NCBI RefSeq assembly: GCF_037975245.1 | Contig: NC_092562.1 | Coordinates: forward strand, 6,979,501 to 7,043,500 | Direction of reading: 5' to 3' | DNA: 64,000 nt | Source of the DNA: Apostichopus japonicus | Taxonomy: Eukaryota; Echinodermata; Holothuroidea; Aspidochirotida; Stichopodidae | In this document: positions 48,675 through 61,325 of the stretch, in pieces | Layout of the letters: each line of letters starts with the position of its first letter | Position numbering within the stretch: the first letter of the stretch is position 1 | Notes under the pieces: generated by a model | Database searches by the model: none | Told to the model about the DNA's origin: nothing | What the model saw: only the letters and a program-made list of their open reading frames with translations | Made by a program: the position numbers and the translations under genes

Positions 48675-51600
48675 CTATGGCGGAATAAAGAAAGAAGAAT
48701 TAAAAGTGAAAGTGAAGAAACCTTAGAGCATCAATATGTTTTAGCTCAACTCTTATACAACATGGTAGCATAGCATATGTGTACAACCACAACGAAACTG
48801 AACTGAAAGATAAGTATAACAAAGGATTTCAACGTAATAAAGTCACACTGTAGGCCTACAAAATATAAAGTAACAGTTATGCACACAATAATATACAAAG
48901 AACACGTTCTTGTTGAGGTTGATTCAGTTTATTCAAACAATCTCACCTACTTGTGTTCATAATGAATCGCAGTAATAACAACTTAAATATATAATGGTTT
49001 ATCCACTAATAAAGATGACTTAACTTTCCTTATGTAAAACGTTAACCCTGTATCTGTTAGCTTCGGTTCATAACTGTGTAGAAGCCCACTCTCCAACAGC
49101 AAAATCTTCCACATGTCAGCCCCCAAAACATGAAGATAGCAGCTAAAATTCAGCACTTGATCTAACACTAGCCACTCTCTAACAAAGAAGAAAGGTTTCA
49201 GTGATTAAATTCTACTAGCTTTGAACAACTATTGACTTGAAGCAAAATTATCCAGCTAGAGTACTTTTATTGTTTTACAATTTCTCCCATGCTGACCTCA
49301 AATGAGCTTTGACCTTCAAAAAGAATTACTGGGCTCTTGTAACCATCAAAGGAAAGTCATCTGCAAATATGATATCTGATGTCTTATGATGTCATGTTTA
49401 AATTTCCAGAGTGTAACCTCTGCAGAACCCAAACGTCCAGTATCCTACACCAAAAACAATGGAGTTCTAGTATTCATTATAGAGAAGCCATAGCCATACA
49501 CCAGCTGCTGCAGTTTTCTATCTGGACATACTGTATTTACATAGTGTTCAAGTCTTGACAACTGTTGATCTTGAATGAATCCTGACCTACATTAAATTGG
49601 GTACAAACTATACAATACACAAGGCTATCATACCATGCATATATGAGCTCCTTTCATATTCTGATTCTGGAGATACAGCACTTCTGACATATTCAAATTT
49701 TGCCCTCTACTGACCCCAAATGACCTTTGACCTCCACCAAAACAACAAGGTTTGCTGAACATTTTACAGGAAGTCCACGTGCCAAATATACAAACTGCAC
49801 ATTCGACCTTCCTTGAGATATCATGTTCCCAAGATTTTAACACTGTTTTCCTCAAATGACCTTTAACATTCAAAAAAACACTACAGATTGTTTACTCACC
49901 ACCAAAGTTTGAACTTCTTGCAACTTTTACTTCTTGAGATATTATGTGAACAATGTTTGCAGACTTTGACCTGTGCTGACCTGAATGACCTTTGACCAAC
50001 ACTAAAAACAATCCAAAATTAGTTCTACCTAAGGGGAATCTACATACCAAATATGAAATGTACCCGTTTTATCCTTCTGAAGTTGGAGCATTTAAAAGCA
50101 AGTGTCACATCACCATCACATAGATATAATTCTGCCTTCAGCAAGGAATCAAAAGGGTACAACAGCAGAACTACTACTTAACACAAGTTCAGATTATAAA
50201 TGCATTAAAGCAGTACTATATGATTGGAGCAGGCAAGAGAATGAACCACACTAGTACTATATTGTTAGTCCTGTTGACTATACTGTAATACTATACTGTG
50301 AAGCACAGAATGCCAGAATGCCAGTAAGAGGAATGAAGAATTTGAGATAAAGGTTTTCTGTGTATTAGCACTGATACCAGTTATGTCCCAAATGAACCCT
50401 TGACCTTTCCAAAGGTATATCAGAGATCTGCATTCACATCCAATCATGCAACGTTATCTAGCGGCACTCACTGGGATGCTCAGCCATCCATAAAAGCTGT
50501 GAGCAATTAATTGAATTCCTGACACCAGTCTATATCATCTTCTACTCTTGTAGTTCTACTTAAACTTCTACTCATAAACATTGCAAAACAATCTACAAAG
50601 GCAGGCTGAATATTTAGTTCTTCTGTCAAGTACAGTTTTACACAAAATTTGGGCTAAGTAATAAACTGCTAATGTATTCATTATAAATGTTCCAAATGGG
50701 CAAGTTTTCCACATGAGGTTTTTTTTTATATCAGAATTACAAGAACAATTTAAGTATAATCTTCAAGCTTTGTGCTTAATGGCAAAAACGGTGTTTTCTA
50801 CTTTCATTGTAAGTTGCATTAACCTTTAAGCTCCTAAGCAATCATGAAAGATTACTTTAGGCAGAAGTTTAGCCTTTAAATGTTGTACTCCAAGCAAAAT
50901 ACCAGCTTTGAATATTGACTAGTCTGGTGATGAGCAAAACATTCTAGAAAACTAGTGAAAGGAATACAGAGACTACATGACCAATAGTTACAACAACTGA
51001 AACATGTAAATAGCAGGAGGGAAGGGCGGGAAAATATCAGTAGCAATTCACGAAACCGCTACATGTATCCTGATAAAGCTTTAAAAACCGGAAAAGGGCA
51101 GAGCCTAAAATCCACCTAAAAACCCTCCAAATTTAGGCTGTGCATTGACAGTTAATCCAAAGATCTGCCCCCAAAAAAGCATCAAGAAAGGTCCTGATAC
51201 CACTGTTTGGTAAGATTCAAGCTGATAAAAATCTGTGTTGAAAACAGAACATGCTAGACACTTTTAGTTATAGAATGAGAAGGGAGGTCATTGACCAGAT
51301 GCAGTGTTAAAGGTTTCCGGTTCACTCTAGACATGGTAGAGCAAGAATGCTCAGGTTGTGAGGAGACAGGTGAGCAAGGAGTGAAGTAAATATGAAGACT
51401 TTGAATGCTACTTTTGTTTCTATAACCTGTTTTTAAGACTTACTAAATATTCACCATTAAAATATGCTATATCTCTGCAAGGCTAACTTATGAGAAAGTC
51501 CGCTCCTAATTGCTGGCCTAAATATTAATGTTAAAACATTGTTTTATAAATATCTCAACCTAAACATGTTCTTTATACTTCATATGAACAACAGAACACC

Positions 51601-52560
51601 CTTGGATGACAGTCAACATCATTGTAAAACTTATAATGCATTGTAACATGGGATTTGAGACACATAAAAGTGTTATCTCTTGAGCTTTGTGCTGTATCTC
51701 AGGAACTGACCTAATCACCTGTGTGTTAATCTAAGTAGTCCAGCCACTTTATCTAATGCACTTCAGATGTTCAAATGGCCATTTCTAAGAATGAGTAGCG
51801 GTATAAAAATTCTAACTGGACTACAGTAACAGCATATTTTCCCCATTTATTTCATTACCAACTTCCATACCACGATTTGCATGATAACATTAAACAGTAA
51901 CATTGCAAATAAGAATTTTAAGTGTTGACCATCAATGGCTTCAAGTGATCAGCTAAGTTCTTACAATATTGTGGACCTACTGTATCCAGTTCATCCAAGG
52001 TTATCATGTCCAAGAAGTTGTCAGACTTTGGCCTATATTAACCAAAAATGACCTTTGTCCTTCACCAATATCAACAGGATTGTCCAGCACACCAATCCAT
52101 GTACCAATTATGAAGTACACACACATACATAAACTTCTTGAGTTAGAGTATTTACAAGCAGGTACCAAATACACCATCACTATCCCACAGCTTCTCTTTG
52201 CCTCTGGCATGCATCAAAAACAATAACAAAACAACAAACAATTTTTATGGATTCAACTAGGAGGGAGGAAACTCATGTTTCAAGAATATTGTGAAATGTA
52301 TGTGTCCTTTAAACAGCTCTCTCTGCTAGGGAAACATTACTGCAGAGACGGAGAGAAAGACATACATTGCATAATGGAAATGGGCATGTTGATTGCAAAA
52401 TTCTAGCCCAACATCTAGCCTGCGATGTACAGGTCAATACATCTCCCAGCACATGCATCTGATTGATATTTTCATTTTGACCAAAACAATAAAGAGTTGG
52501 GACAAAACAGTTTGTTTGAATATTTCATTATCTGGGTCGCTTCCATTGTGGAAAAATTTT
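48675..52560. other. STK11 intron 1 (first part), repeats only
   Basis: No exon seen. Blocks near 49290-50160 belong to the GACCTTTGACC family, with TGACCTTTGACC at 49721-49732 and 49986-49997 and the end motif GCCTTCAGCAAGGAATCAAA near 50133. A further block is near 52010-52220. Confidence 0.6.
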
Positions 52561-52565
52561 GGACA

Positions 52566-52612
52566 AAATATTTCATCATGATTGTGATATCATCATGATA
52601 TCATCATGATTA
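52566..52612. repeat. short palindromic repeat TGATATCATCA
   Basis: TCATGATTGTGATATCATCA with two overlapping copies of ATCATGATATCATCATGAT character; self-complementary. No gene between here and 53500. Confidence 0.6.
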
Positions 52613-53519
52613 ACAATAAAAAAAAAATCATTTCTATACCATAAGCTATAAGGAAAACAACAGGATAGAACTGTTTAATTACTTTCCTGCTATTCACTTA
52701 AATAAAAGTGAAACATGTCCCCCATCAGCGAGTGCCTATGACAGTTGAAAATTGAAACAAGCACAGGTAAGTTTGTACAGCCACACAGTGGGCTCTCTGT
52801 CAATGTCATGTTTCTACTACGTTAATATACATCTAATGTATATTCCCTCAATACATGTTACACTTGAACATTGGAGCAATTAAAATCATTTACTGAATCA
52901 ATTCCAAGCACTTGCTTGCTTGTTTGAACTCACACAGGGCTGCCACTGTGTCAATTTCAAACTAAATCCACAGAGGACTTTTCCAACAAATTTACGATCA
53001 GCTACAAAACTTGGCCAAAAGCCAAGTTCATTCCAAGGTTAGCTTGAGTTCAGTTTACTCTTAACACACAGTGCCTGGGAACAGTTTTGTTTGCTTTTGT
53101 TGAGTGCTCCAGAAAAAGGCCAGTAACAACAGCAGCAGTATTACAGTGATTACTTATCGGCTCAAAAAACCTGGAGATTTTTGCTGATGAAAGAATTAAT
53201 GTAACAGACACAATCATCATCATCCAGGTAGATATCAGGTGAAACAATATATAATACAAAGTTACTTGCAAGGTTTTCACATATAAACAAACTGATGCCC
53301 AAACTAAACCAGTTACAAATTTCCATTGGTCATTGCAATGAGTATGAACCTTCATATTTTAATAAAAGGTAAAATATCAAGCAAGGTAGGCAAAGAGCTG
53401 CTATAAGAAACCATGTTAGTACCAATGATGGGGAAATCTACATATTAAGTGTTACGTCAGCATTCTCCTTGATATATTTCCAAACATTCAAGGCTTGTCT
53501 ACAAGGTGTTCATTCTTTA

Positions 53520-55960
53520 GCCGCTGGCGATGTCCAAGGACCTTTGACCTCCTCCAGCAATGGAAGTGGCAGATGTCAACAAGGGGGATCTTCTGACTAA
53601 GTTTGAAATTCATCATGCTTTAAACCGCAACAACACTCGAAATGGTTCTTGTACAGTGTACTGTACAAACTAAGTTTGAAACTCATACAAGTTTGTTTCT
53701 TGAGTTACCATGTTTATCTTTTTTCAAGAATCAATCGGCTAATGACCTGCAACCTACACTGAGTTCAAAAGAGTAGCTAAACACACCAAATGGGGATCTA
53801 CACACAAGTACAGAATTTGTCCAGATGAACCTCTTTTGAGTTCATTTATTTACAAGCAGGATAACATACACACAGCTACACACACATGGATACACAAACC
53901 ATCACCACAGCCTAATTTCCTTATAAATGCCTCTGGCAAGGAATGAATAATATATGGCCAACCATACCACACAGGTAATGGTTACAAATTCAAGCCAATT
54001 TTCCTATTCTTTTATTTTCCAGTAACACCATTTCAAGGAACAGTAGCTGAAATGGTTTATGAATATCTTTGTTCACTGAAAGTTCAAACTTGAGATACAG
54101 TACATACCAGTTGGCAGGAGCAGAACACTGCATGTTCATCAGCACATTTAATGTAGGTGGTCAATGTGCTTTAAAGTATTGACATTCATAAACCAAGATG
54201 ATCACCCTTAAGATCATATCAATGTTGTTATACTAAACTGCACAAGACAGGAAACAACTGAAACTGACAGGATTCGTGCTGAATGTTTCCTTATATCATT
54301 TATCGTTGGTATGCTGTAGAGCACCTCCCAAGTTACTTGTATCTTCTTTATATTAAGGTACTCTACTACTACAGTACCTGCAAGTGCAACTACAACTATT
54401 TAACACATCTCTAAGTGCTGTAACCACAAAGCCAGTTGGCCTTGTGATTCCTTGCCACATATATTTGCTCAAATTCCAAATAACTATCTGACTAATGTAG
54501 AGCAAGTGAGTTAAATTTGTCCAAGTATAAAGCGTACCAGAAAAGATCAGACATTTCCAGCTTTATTGTAGCATTCCCTTATGGGCTGGCTTTTGCCATT
54601 TCATTTACTGGTAAGGAGTTTAAAGTATAGAAGCTTTATTCCAAAATGTTGCAATATCCAGAAAGAAAAGTCTTCTTGGGTGAAATATAGACACAGAGAT
54701 GTATGAATAAAAGGACATTTTCTTGCTTGTGAAAAATGCACTAAAATGTTACATACAAATATATAGAAGTTTACACAAACTATTCTAGTCAGAGTGTGCT
54801 GTACACCAGACTGTAGATTTGGTTATTTTGTTCTTTCAGTCTACTTGAAATACTTATTTTTAAAAGGTAAAATTAAATCCTTATGCCCTGATATGACCAT
54901 ATACTGTATGCTACACAATACTTCCAAAAATGAAATTCTTGTATTTACTTGAGTGAAATTTATTCCTGATTCAATTTAATAGTATTTCATCATTTCTCAA
55001 TGCCCAAATGAAAGTAAACATGCTACCTTTCATTGACCGATCTTCAAACTCCATGACATTATTTTGAACCTGGTAAGGAGAAACCTCATTGGAAGATTTG
55101 TCTTTACTAGGAAATACATTGTTTTCCTTTCACTGGTACAATGGTCTGCTATAAAGCTCTTCTAACTATTCTGGTTCATGATTGCTTTGGCATACAATAG
55201 TGATGCCTCCATTTGTTGCTTTAAGGTGTAGTGAAATGTGTGCTTGTCAGTAAGGTCTGTTTCAATGGAGAAATTTGTAATTGTACAGTTAATGTGTAGT
55301 GTGCTAAAATGTGAATTGATCCCATTTAACATTCACATAGGCAGGCAAGTATTAAACAAGTTGAGATGTGAGTGACTTACAGTAAGTTTGTAAACATGTA
55401 GACCCTGTTTGGTATGTAGAGAACCCTGTTGAAGTTGGTGTAAGTCAGAGGTCAGCAGAAGTAAGAATGTAAAAACCTTATTAACATGGTAACTCAAAAA
55501 GTGAGGGGGGCAGGGGGGTGAGGGTTGTAGACCCCTCTTGGTGAGTTCAAGAACCCCTCTTGGTGAGTCCAAGAATCCCTTTAGCACTGGCTGCGCTTGA
55601 ATATCATTTGAGGTCACAAGAGGTCAAAGTCAACATTGTATGCTCTGTAACTCCAAAATTAGAGGTTGGGTAACCATTGATACTTTGTATGTGTATACTG
55701 AAAACTCTAACCACAACCCAGAAAGCTCCTCTTAGTTAAAGGGGCTCAACTTTTGTAAATACATATTATGTATGTAAATCCCTCTTGGTCAACAAATTAA
55801 GTTACCACAATTGAAATTAGTTGAGGTCAAAGGTCATTTGAGGTTTAATTCTGTAAAATTGAAGTGACAAATGTACATTTTGGATGTCATGAATGAATTT
55901 GGTACTTGATAGGTACAGTAGGTCTGCATTAGTGATGAACTTTGCTATGTATAGCTAATC
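53520..55960. repeat. dispersed repeats in STK11 intron 1
   Basis: GACCTTTGACC-family blocks at about 53530-53960 and 55420-55870 (exact GGTCAAAGGTCA at 55825-55836). The segments 54085-54135 and 54635-54720 are the reverse complement of 57380-57525, but here are separated by about 500 bp that the 57 kb copy lacks. Confidence 0.65.
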
Positions 55961-55984
55961 AATTGTAGTCTATAACTGTCAATG

Positions 55985-56125
55985 ATTAAAATACTTGTTT
56001 GCAGTTTTCTTGTTGAATCTTCTCACAAAAACTAATGTGCTTTCTGGTCTTAAAAACCTTGTTGGCAGTTTTCTTTTTGAATCTTCTCACAAACACTAAT
56101 GTGCTTTCTGGAAATTCTGGTCTTA
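55985..56125. repeat. tandem duplication
   Basis: Two adjacent copies of TTGGCAGTTTTCTTTTTGAA / TCTTCTCACAAACACTAATG type sequence at about 56000-56050 and 56063-56112. The open frames across it are repeat-derived. Confidence 0.7.
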
Positions 56126-56183
56126 CCAACTTGCCAGGTTTTGATTCCGTGCTGAAAGTGAAAGGAATCATTGCAGTCATGAT

Positions 56184-56302
56184 CATCTATAGGCGTACGA
56201 GGCGGGGGGGGGGGGGGGCAGACTGCCCCCCCAAATTTCCAGAGGACAAGAAATTCGGGCAAAAGTCCTGAAAAATTTGGGCAGCCTAAGAGGAGAAATA
56301 TA

Positions 56303-56344
<42 letters not shown>

Positions 56345-57088
56345 CTATATCTATATAAATATGCAGTAGCTTACACGAATCTTTTTCAAATTTTTGCCCG
56401 ACAATTCTTGATTTTCTTTATTTAGCATCATGATGCCCGAAATTTTCCGTGTAACACCACGTAAGCGCAACTCATCTGGGCTACCAAGCTTTTCGCATGA
56501 TCAATTTTTTTTTCTAACTTGTCAACTGTATACCTGGACATCCCCGACATGAGTGTATATAAGAAACATTTTCTTTTTCATGGACGGTGGGGGGGGGGAG
56601 AGTGCCTACAAGTCTAGAAGTACAAGTTTATCATATTCTGTGTTATATTTTATACTTTTTTTGTTAATTGCAGTCTCACCCGACACAGCGACATTATCCC
56701 GTGTTGTTGAACAATATATGTTTTTCTGGAGATAGCTGAGTACTGTATTAAAATAAAAAATACGGTACCTAAATAGGAGCTTAAAAAATATACTGTCCTA
56801 TATTTCCCCTTCAAAGTGATGTTACCATTTTTTCTTCTTCTAATTTACCAAAGCTTTGGGGAAGTGTAAATTTCTAAAACGTGAGATTATAAAATAAAGA
56901 ATGTTTAGATGCAACTTGCAAGGCCTCGGAAGTGCCGTTTCCGGCAATCTGAGAGGCACTTTTTGCTCAAAATTTTCTTGTACGCTACGCGCCAACCGAT
57001 GGTGGCGCTCCGCTTAGATAGTGTCACAGGAAATTTCGGGCACAAAAATTTCTGCCCCCCCAAACTGAAATGGTCCCGTACGCCTATG
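56184..57088. mobile_element. 905 bp hAT-like element, perfect 8 bp TSD, shared core (copy d)
   Basis: Left end CATCTATAGGCGTACG, right end CGTACGCCTATG. The flanking 8 bp GTCATGAT is duplicated exactly at 56176-56183 and 57089-57096. It carries poly-G near the left end, a (TA)n microsatellite at about 56302-56342, and the shared core in inverted orientation at 56928-57022. No transposase. Confidence 0.88.
56302..56342 (+). repeat. (TA)n microsatellite
   Basis: About 20 TA units inside the 905 bp hAT-like element. Confidence 0.95.
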
Positions 57089-57784
57089 GTCATGATGCTG
57101 TGTGTATGAGTATAACCCTCTTATTTTCATCCTCTGAGCATCAAGGGATCATCAGGTTATCTCAAATAGTGTAAAAATGGGTTCAAGGGATCAACAGGTT
57201 ATCTCAAATTTGCGATTTTCTCTATGATATATATTAGATGACTTTTGCTTTGGCAGTAAGTTGTGAAAATATTTCAGTGTATAAACAATGTCATGTAGAG
57301 CTCTCATTCATTAATAACAAACTTGTGTTACAGGGATGGTTGCAAGGTGCAGGGCTGATCTCCTAGCTCAAAATTGTTAGAAGAAAATGTCCTTTTATTC
57401 ATACATCTCTGTGTCTATATTTCACCCAGGGAGACTTTTCTTTCTGGATATTTGCAACATTTTGGAATAAACATGATGAACATGCAGTGTTCTGCTCTTG
57501 CCAACTGGTATGTACTGTATCTCAATTTTTAAGTTAACCACTTCTTGTTTGACTGAATACACTCCCTTGAAAATTGGCTCCTAAGCCCTCACCACACACA
57601 GTACACAGTAAGCCGCCATTTATTACGTAATACGCTTGAAATTCCATATTGATGACGTCAGGGAGGAACAACTCAATCGAGCAGTAGCCCTTTCTCTGTA
57701 CAAACGCTGTACTAATGAACAATCAGTAGACAACAATTTCATTACAATTTCTCAACCAAAACGATAGAAATCAAAGAAGGTTCA

Positions 57785-58092
57785 ATGGCAGGGCAGCAGC
57801 CTTATGATTTTGATCTGATATCAACAGCAGAGGAATTACAGGCATTGAAAACGAGTTAACAGGGAAGAAGAGGATCGTGTGGCAACTGTGCGATAATGCC
57901 TATACAGAGGTGGAGTGTGTTTGTTGCCACGAAGTGGATAATTTTGCAAAGCTTCTTTCATCCCCAGAATGCTGTTTAACAGTCAATACAGACTTTGAAA
58001 CCGTTTGCCAAAATAAAGCGACACTAAAGTGTACCTTAGTATGTATGTATTTTAGATCCTCCTGCATGCAGGAACTCGCACATAAGCCTTAA
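57785..58092 (+). pseudogene. P2X7-like zinc-binding domain fragment, decayed
   Basis: ATG at 57785 opens MAGQQPYDFDLISTAEE and reaches an in-frame TAA at 57857. Past the stop the same frame reads GSCGNCAIMP; a frameshift near 57901 then continues TEVECVCCHEVDN, SSPECCLTVN and DFETVCQNKATL. CGNC...MP..xECVCC and FxxVCxN are the cysteine pattern of the P2X7 intracellular zinc-binding domain, which in invertebrates is often free-standing and associated with repeats. It is broken by a stop and a frameshift, so it is not expected to make protein. Confidence 0.72.
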
Positions 58093-58208
58093 TTGGCTTA
58101 TCAAAGCTGCAAGTCATGGTTATATGTTAGATTCATAATATTCATATTTTATCGTCCATGATTATGAATTGTCAACAACTCTGTAACTGGACTACATACA
58201 TTAATCTT

Positions 58209-58275
58209 GGAGTGACTAGAACTCGAGACCTTATGATTGAAAGGCACTGGCGTTAACCACTGAGCTAACTCTCCC
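58209..58275 (-). tRNA. tRNA-like sequence or SINE head, degenerate
   Basis: On the - strand, GGGAGAG then TTAGCTCAGTGGTTAACGC, a good A box/D arm; then GCCTTTCAATCATAAGG as an anticodon-like stem-loop with an 8 nt loop; then CTCGAGTTCTAGTC as a weak B box. T-arm and acceptor pairing are poor. Best read as a tRNA pseudogene or tRNA-derived SINE head inside the foldback element, not a functional tRNA. Confidence 0.45.
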
Positions 58276-59145
58276 TAGTGATGAGGAACAACATCTCTGG
58301 CTACACAAGCAACATTCCATTTGAATTGGATATGAAGTTTAGCCTAAGTCTGGCAAGGCAAGCTGTTTGCTTAACGTGACAGTCAGCCTACATTGTTACT
58401 ATTACTTTAGCTTACCCTAGGCCTAGCTTAAGTGTGCTTGTTCAGCGCAGCCTAGCCCTCTTTTTAACTAAAATTTTAAGAAAAGAGAACTCTTGATTTT
58501 TTCGTAATTATGACCTTCAGGTGCCTCGTTAATATTTTAAACTGCATTGGGCTTATAGGAAATTGCAAGGCCTTCTAAAGTTCTAGCCTAGCAACAACAG
58601 CTGAATATATTTTCCACAGGGAGTCTACCACACAGAAATTGACTTTGTTATGAGAGTTATTCCTCTCTGATGTCATCAATTTGGCATTTCAAGCGTATTA
58701 CAGAATCAATGGTGGCCTACTGTGTACTGTGGTGAGGGCTTAGCATCCAATTTTCAAAGCGAGCGTATTCAGTCAAACAGGAAGCCGTTCACTAAAAAAT
58801 TAAATATCAGAGAGTTTTGAGGTTACTGAAAAATATAAATTGTTTTTGATACCTGCCTTCATAATTCCTTGAAGCAGCTAGAGTCCAACTCCACTTAGGT
58901 CACTGCCTCCAGTCACTACAACCCTGCATTTGACATGTGGTTATTAATACTACTGTAGTTTGAACCAGAAAACTAACAGGCTAAGAATATCCTTGCCAAT
59001 TTTTTTATTAGACCATGTGTTTCATGTAACATTGCACACAATTTCAACCTTTTTACTTTGAATGACCCTTCCATCTCCACAGATAACAATAGAGTTCTGA
59101 TCTACTGTACACATGAAGCATCAAGTTCATTAAAACATTATTTAT

Positions 59146-59190
59146 CTCATCTCCTTACATGTAATGCATAGGGAGATGAGATATTTTACT
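59146..59190. repeat. small hairpin TATCTCATCTCC/GGAGATGAGATA
   Basis: A 12 bp inverted repeat separated by about 16 bp. It is immediately left of repeat sequence that continues to 61.3 kb. Confidence 0.75.
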
Positions 59191-61325
59191 TGGTGGGTAG
59201 GTGCCTGACCAAGTAAACTTGCGTCTGTGATTGATGATGTCATGGGTCAAAGGTCATGGGTCAAAAGTCAAGAAACCTAAAAATTGGATTTAGCCATTTT
59301 CTGCCTGTCAACAGGTAGGGAAAAGGCAGTAAACCTAAGGATATGAAGAGAATAATGAGATGAAATTTCAAATTGGACAGATTAGGTTTACAGGGTCAGG
59401 TTCAGGGCTACAGGTCAATTAAGATCAATGGTCAAATTGGCCTAAACTGTGCGAAAAAGTGTTGTGAACTCCTACACCGTAAGTTTGATCAAGTTCAGGC
59501 TTGGTGGGTTGGTGCCTGACCATGTATGTTGTGGATCTTCACATCAAATATGATGTTTAATCAAGTTTCAACTTTGGAACTATCATGAATTATCAAGCTT
59601 GCAAACTTTGATTTCTGTTGCCTGCGAGTAATGTCTGCATTTCACAGAAAAGAACAAAGTTCTTGTACTCACTAAATTGGATCTAAATACTAATTAAGTA
59701 ACAAGTCAAATCAAGTCAATTGAAATTTACTTTTTGTGTTAAAGAGCTTAAAATTCATTCAAGGTGCACATCTTGAGTTATCAAATTCCATATTGATCTC
59801 AAGTGACCTTTGACCTCTGACGAGTTTGATAGGGTTTGTGCACTCACTAAGGTAGATCTACTGTACATACCAAGTATGAAGTTCAACAAAGACACATGGT
59901 ATTGTGATTATTGTGTTCACAAGGTTCTCGGACTTTGACTTAATATGGCCTTTGGCCTCCACAGTAGGATTCTTGACAGCTTATCAAGGAGTTCATAACA
60001 TAATTCAGTGTCACAATGTTAGCTTACAAGTGCAACATTCATTCACACAATAAACTCAATGTGTAGGAAAGAACAGAAGGAGCCAAGTGCTTGTTTTAAA
60101 TTTGAGATAGATAGCCAAACTACCCCTCAATAAGTCTTCCGGCTATGCTTGAGATATTGGCACTAGAAGTTCTTGACTTAGTACTGTTCATAGAACTCAA
60201 ATTCTCCAAAGTACCTTGCGAAGGTGCAACCAGCAAAATTGACTAACCAAATTGACTTGCAGCAAAAGTTGAACTTCATATAATGCAGGGCTGAAATCTA
60301 ACGGTCGTCCGAAAGTCTGTGATGATGTGTTTGACAACCACTTCCTCTCTTTGAACTTGTCCAATAGACAAGTAGATTTTTCCTAAATTGAATAGTTCAC
60401 TAACTGAACCCAAAAATTACATCATGAAATATATATTCCCCAGAAATAGTCATAGAAAAGACAATGGTATTGCCATTCATTCATCATTGATACACAAAAA
60501 TAAAAAATAAGCATCAGCATCGATCAGCATCGGGCCGATTCTTGCATAATCGGAACATAATCGGAATCAGAAACCAGAAAGCCAGTGGGCTTATTGTGAT
60601 TCCTTGCCAATTGAGATTATAATCCCAAGCTTTCGTCATTGTTGATTAAATCGATCAGCAAGGTTCCTTCACTGACTGTGGACCTACCTACTAAATATGT
60701 TAACTTACCAAGTTTAAAGTTATATTTAGCAAATATCAACTCAAGCCCTGCCCCCTAATAAATATGCATAATATCACATTGAATATACATTATCATGTAC
60801 CCGCTATCTACCAACACCTTCACACAACGTATGATTCAATTCTGAAAATGTTTACATTTGACCCTGTGACCTCATTAATATTCTTGAGATGAGAACCAAA
60901 ATCAATAGGGCTCTTCTACTCACTATGGCGCATCTATGTACCAAGTATGATTTCAATCCAACTTGTCGTTTTTCAGTTACCGTTGTTTACAAGCTATTTT
61001 AGTGAAAATCAAATTAAGCCCCGCCCCCTAATAAATATGCATAATATCAACTTGAACATTCTTCACCATGTACCCGCTATCTGCTCTACCAACATATTAA
61101 TAGGCTTGACCCCATGACCTGATTTTTTTTCATGAGATGGGCACCAAAATCACGAGGGTTCTTCTACTCAGTAAGGAGCATCTACTGTATGACTTCAATC
61201 CAACTTGCCATTGTTGAGTTATCGTTTTTACAAGCCAAGGACGTCACACACACACACACACCCACACACACGCAATCACCATCCCATGGACTCCTTGAGC
61301 CTTCGGCTAGGAATCAAAAAGCAAT
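59190..61325. repeat. GACCTTTGACC-family repeats and a 270 bp tandem duplication
   Basis: Exact GGTCAAAGGTCA at 59245-59256, followed by another GGGTCAAAAGTCA; TGACCTTTGACC at 59804-59815. The phrase TTGGTGGGTNGGTGCCTGAC occurs at 59190-59212 and 59499-59521. Blocks at about 60720-60990 and 60990-61260 are tandem relatives (CCCCCTAATAAATATGCATA and CATGTACCCGCTATCT in both). The last ends with a CA microsatellite (61240-61275) and CTTCGGCTAGGAATCAAAA. No gene seen here or in 61330-62860. Confidence 0.7.

Larger units (their letters stand above)
57540..58790. mobile_element. 1.25 kb foldback element with P2X7-like domain remnant
   Basis: Inverted repeats of about 130 bp at 57540-57672 and 58665-58788 (for example GTTTGACTGAATAC, CTAAGCCCTCACCACA, AATACGCTTGAAAT), about 85% alike by eye. 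Between them lie a broken P2X7-like zinc-binding domain frame and a tRNA-like sequence. No clear target duplication and no transposase. It is either a composite transposon or an inverted duplication around a pseudogene. Confidence 0.7.

Noticed and set aside
58209-58275. Functional tRNA gene
   Set aside because: T arm and acceptor stem do not pair and the anticodon loop is 8 nt; listed only as tRNA-like.
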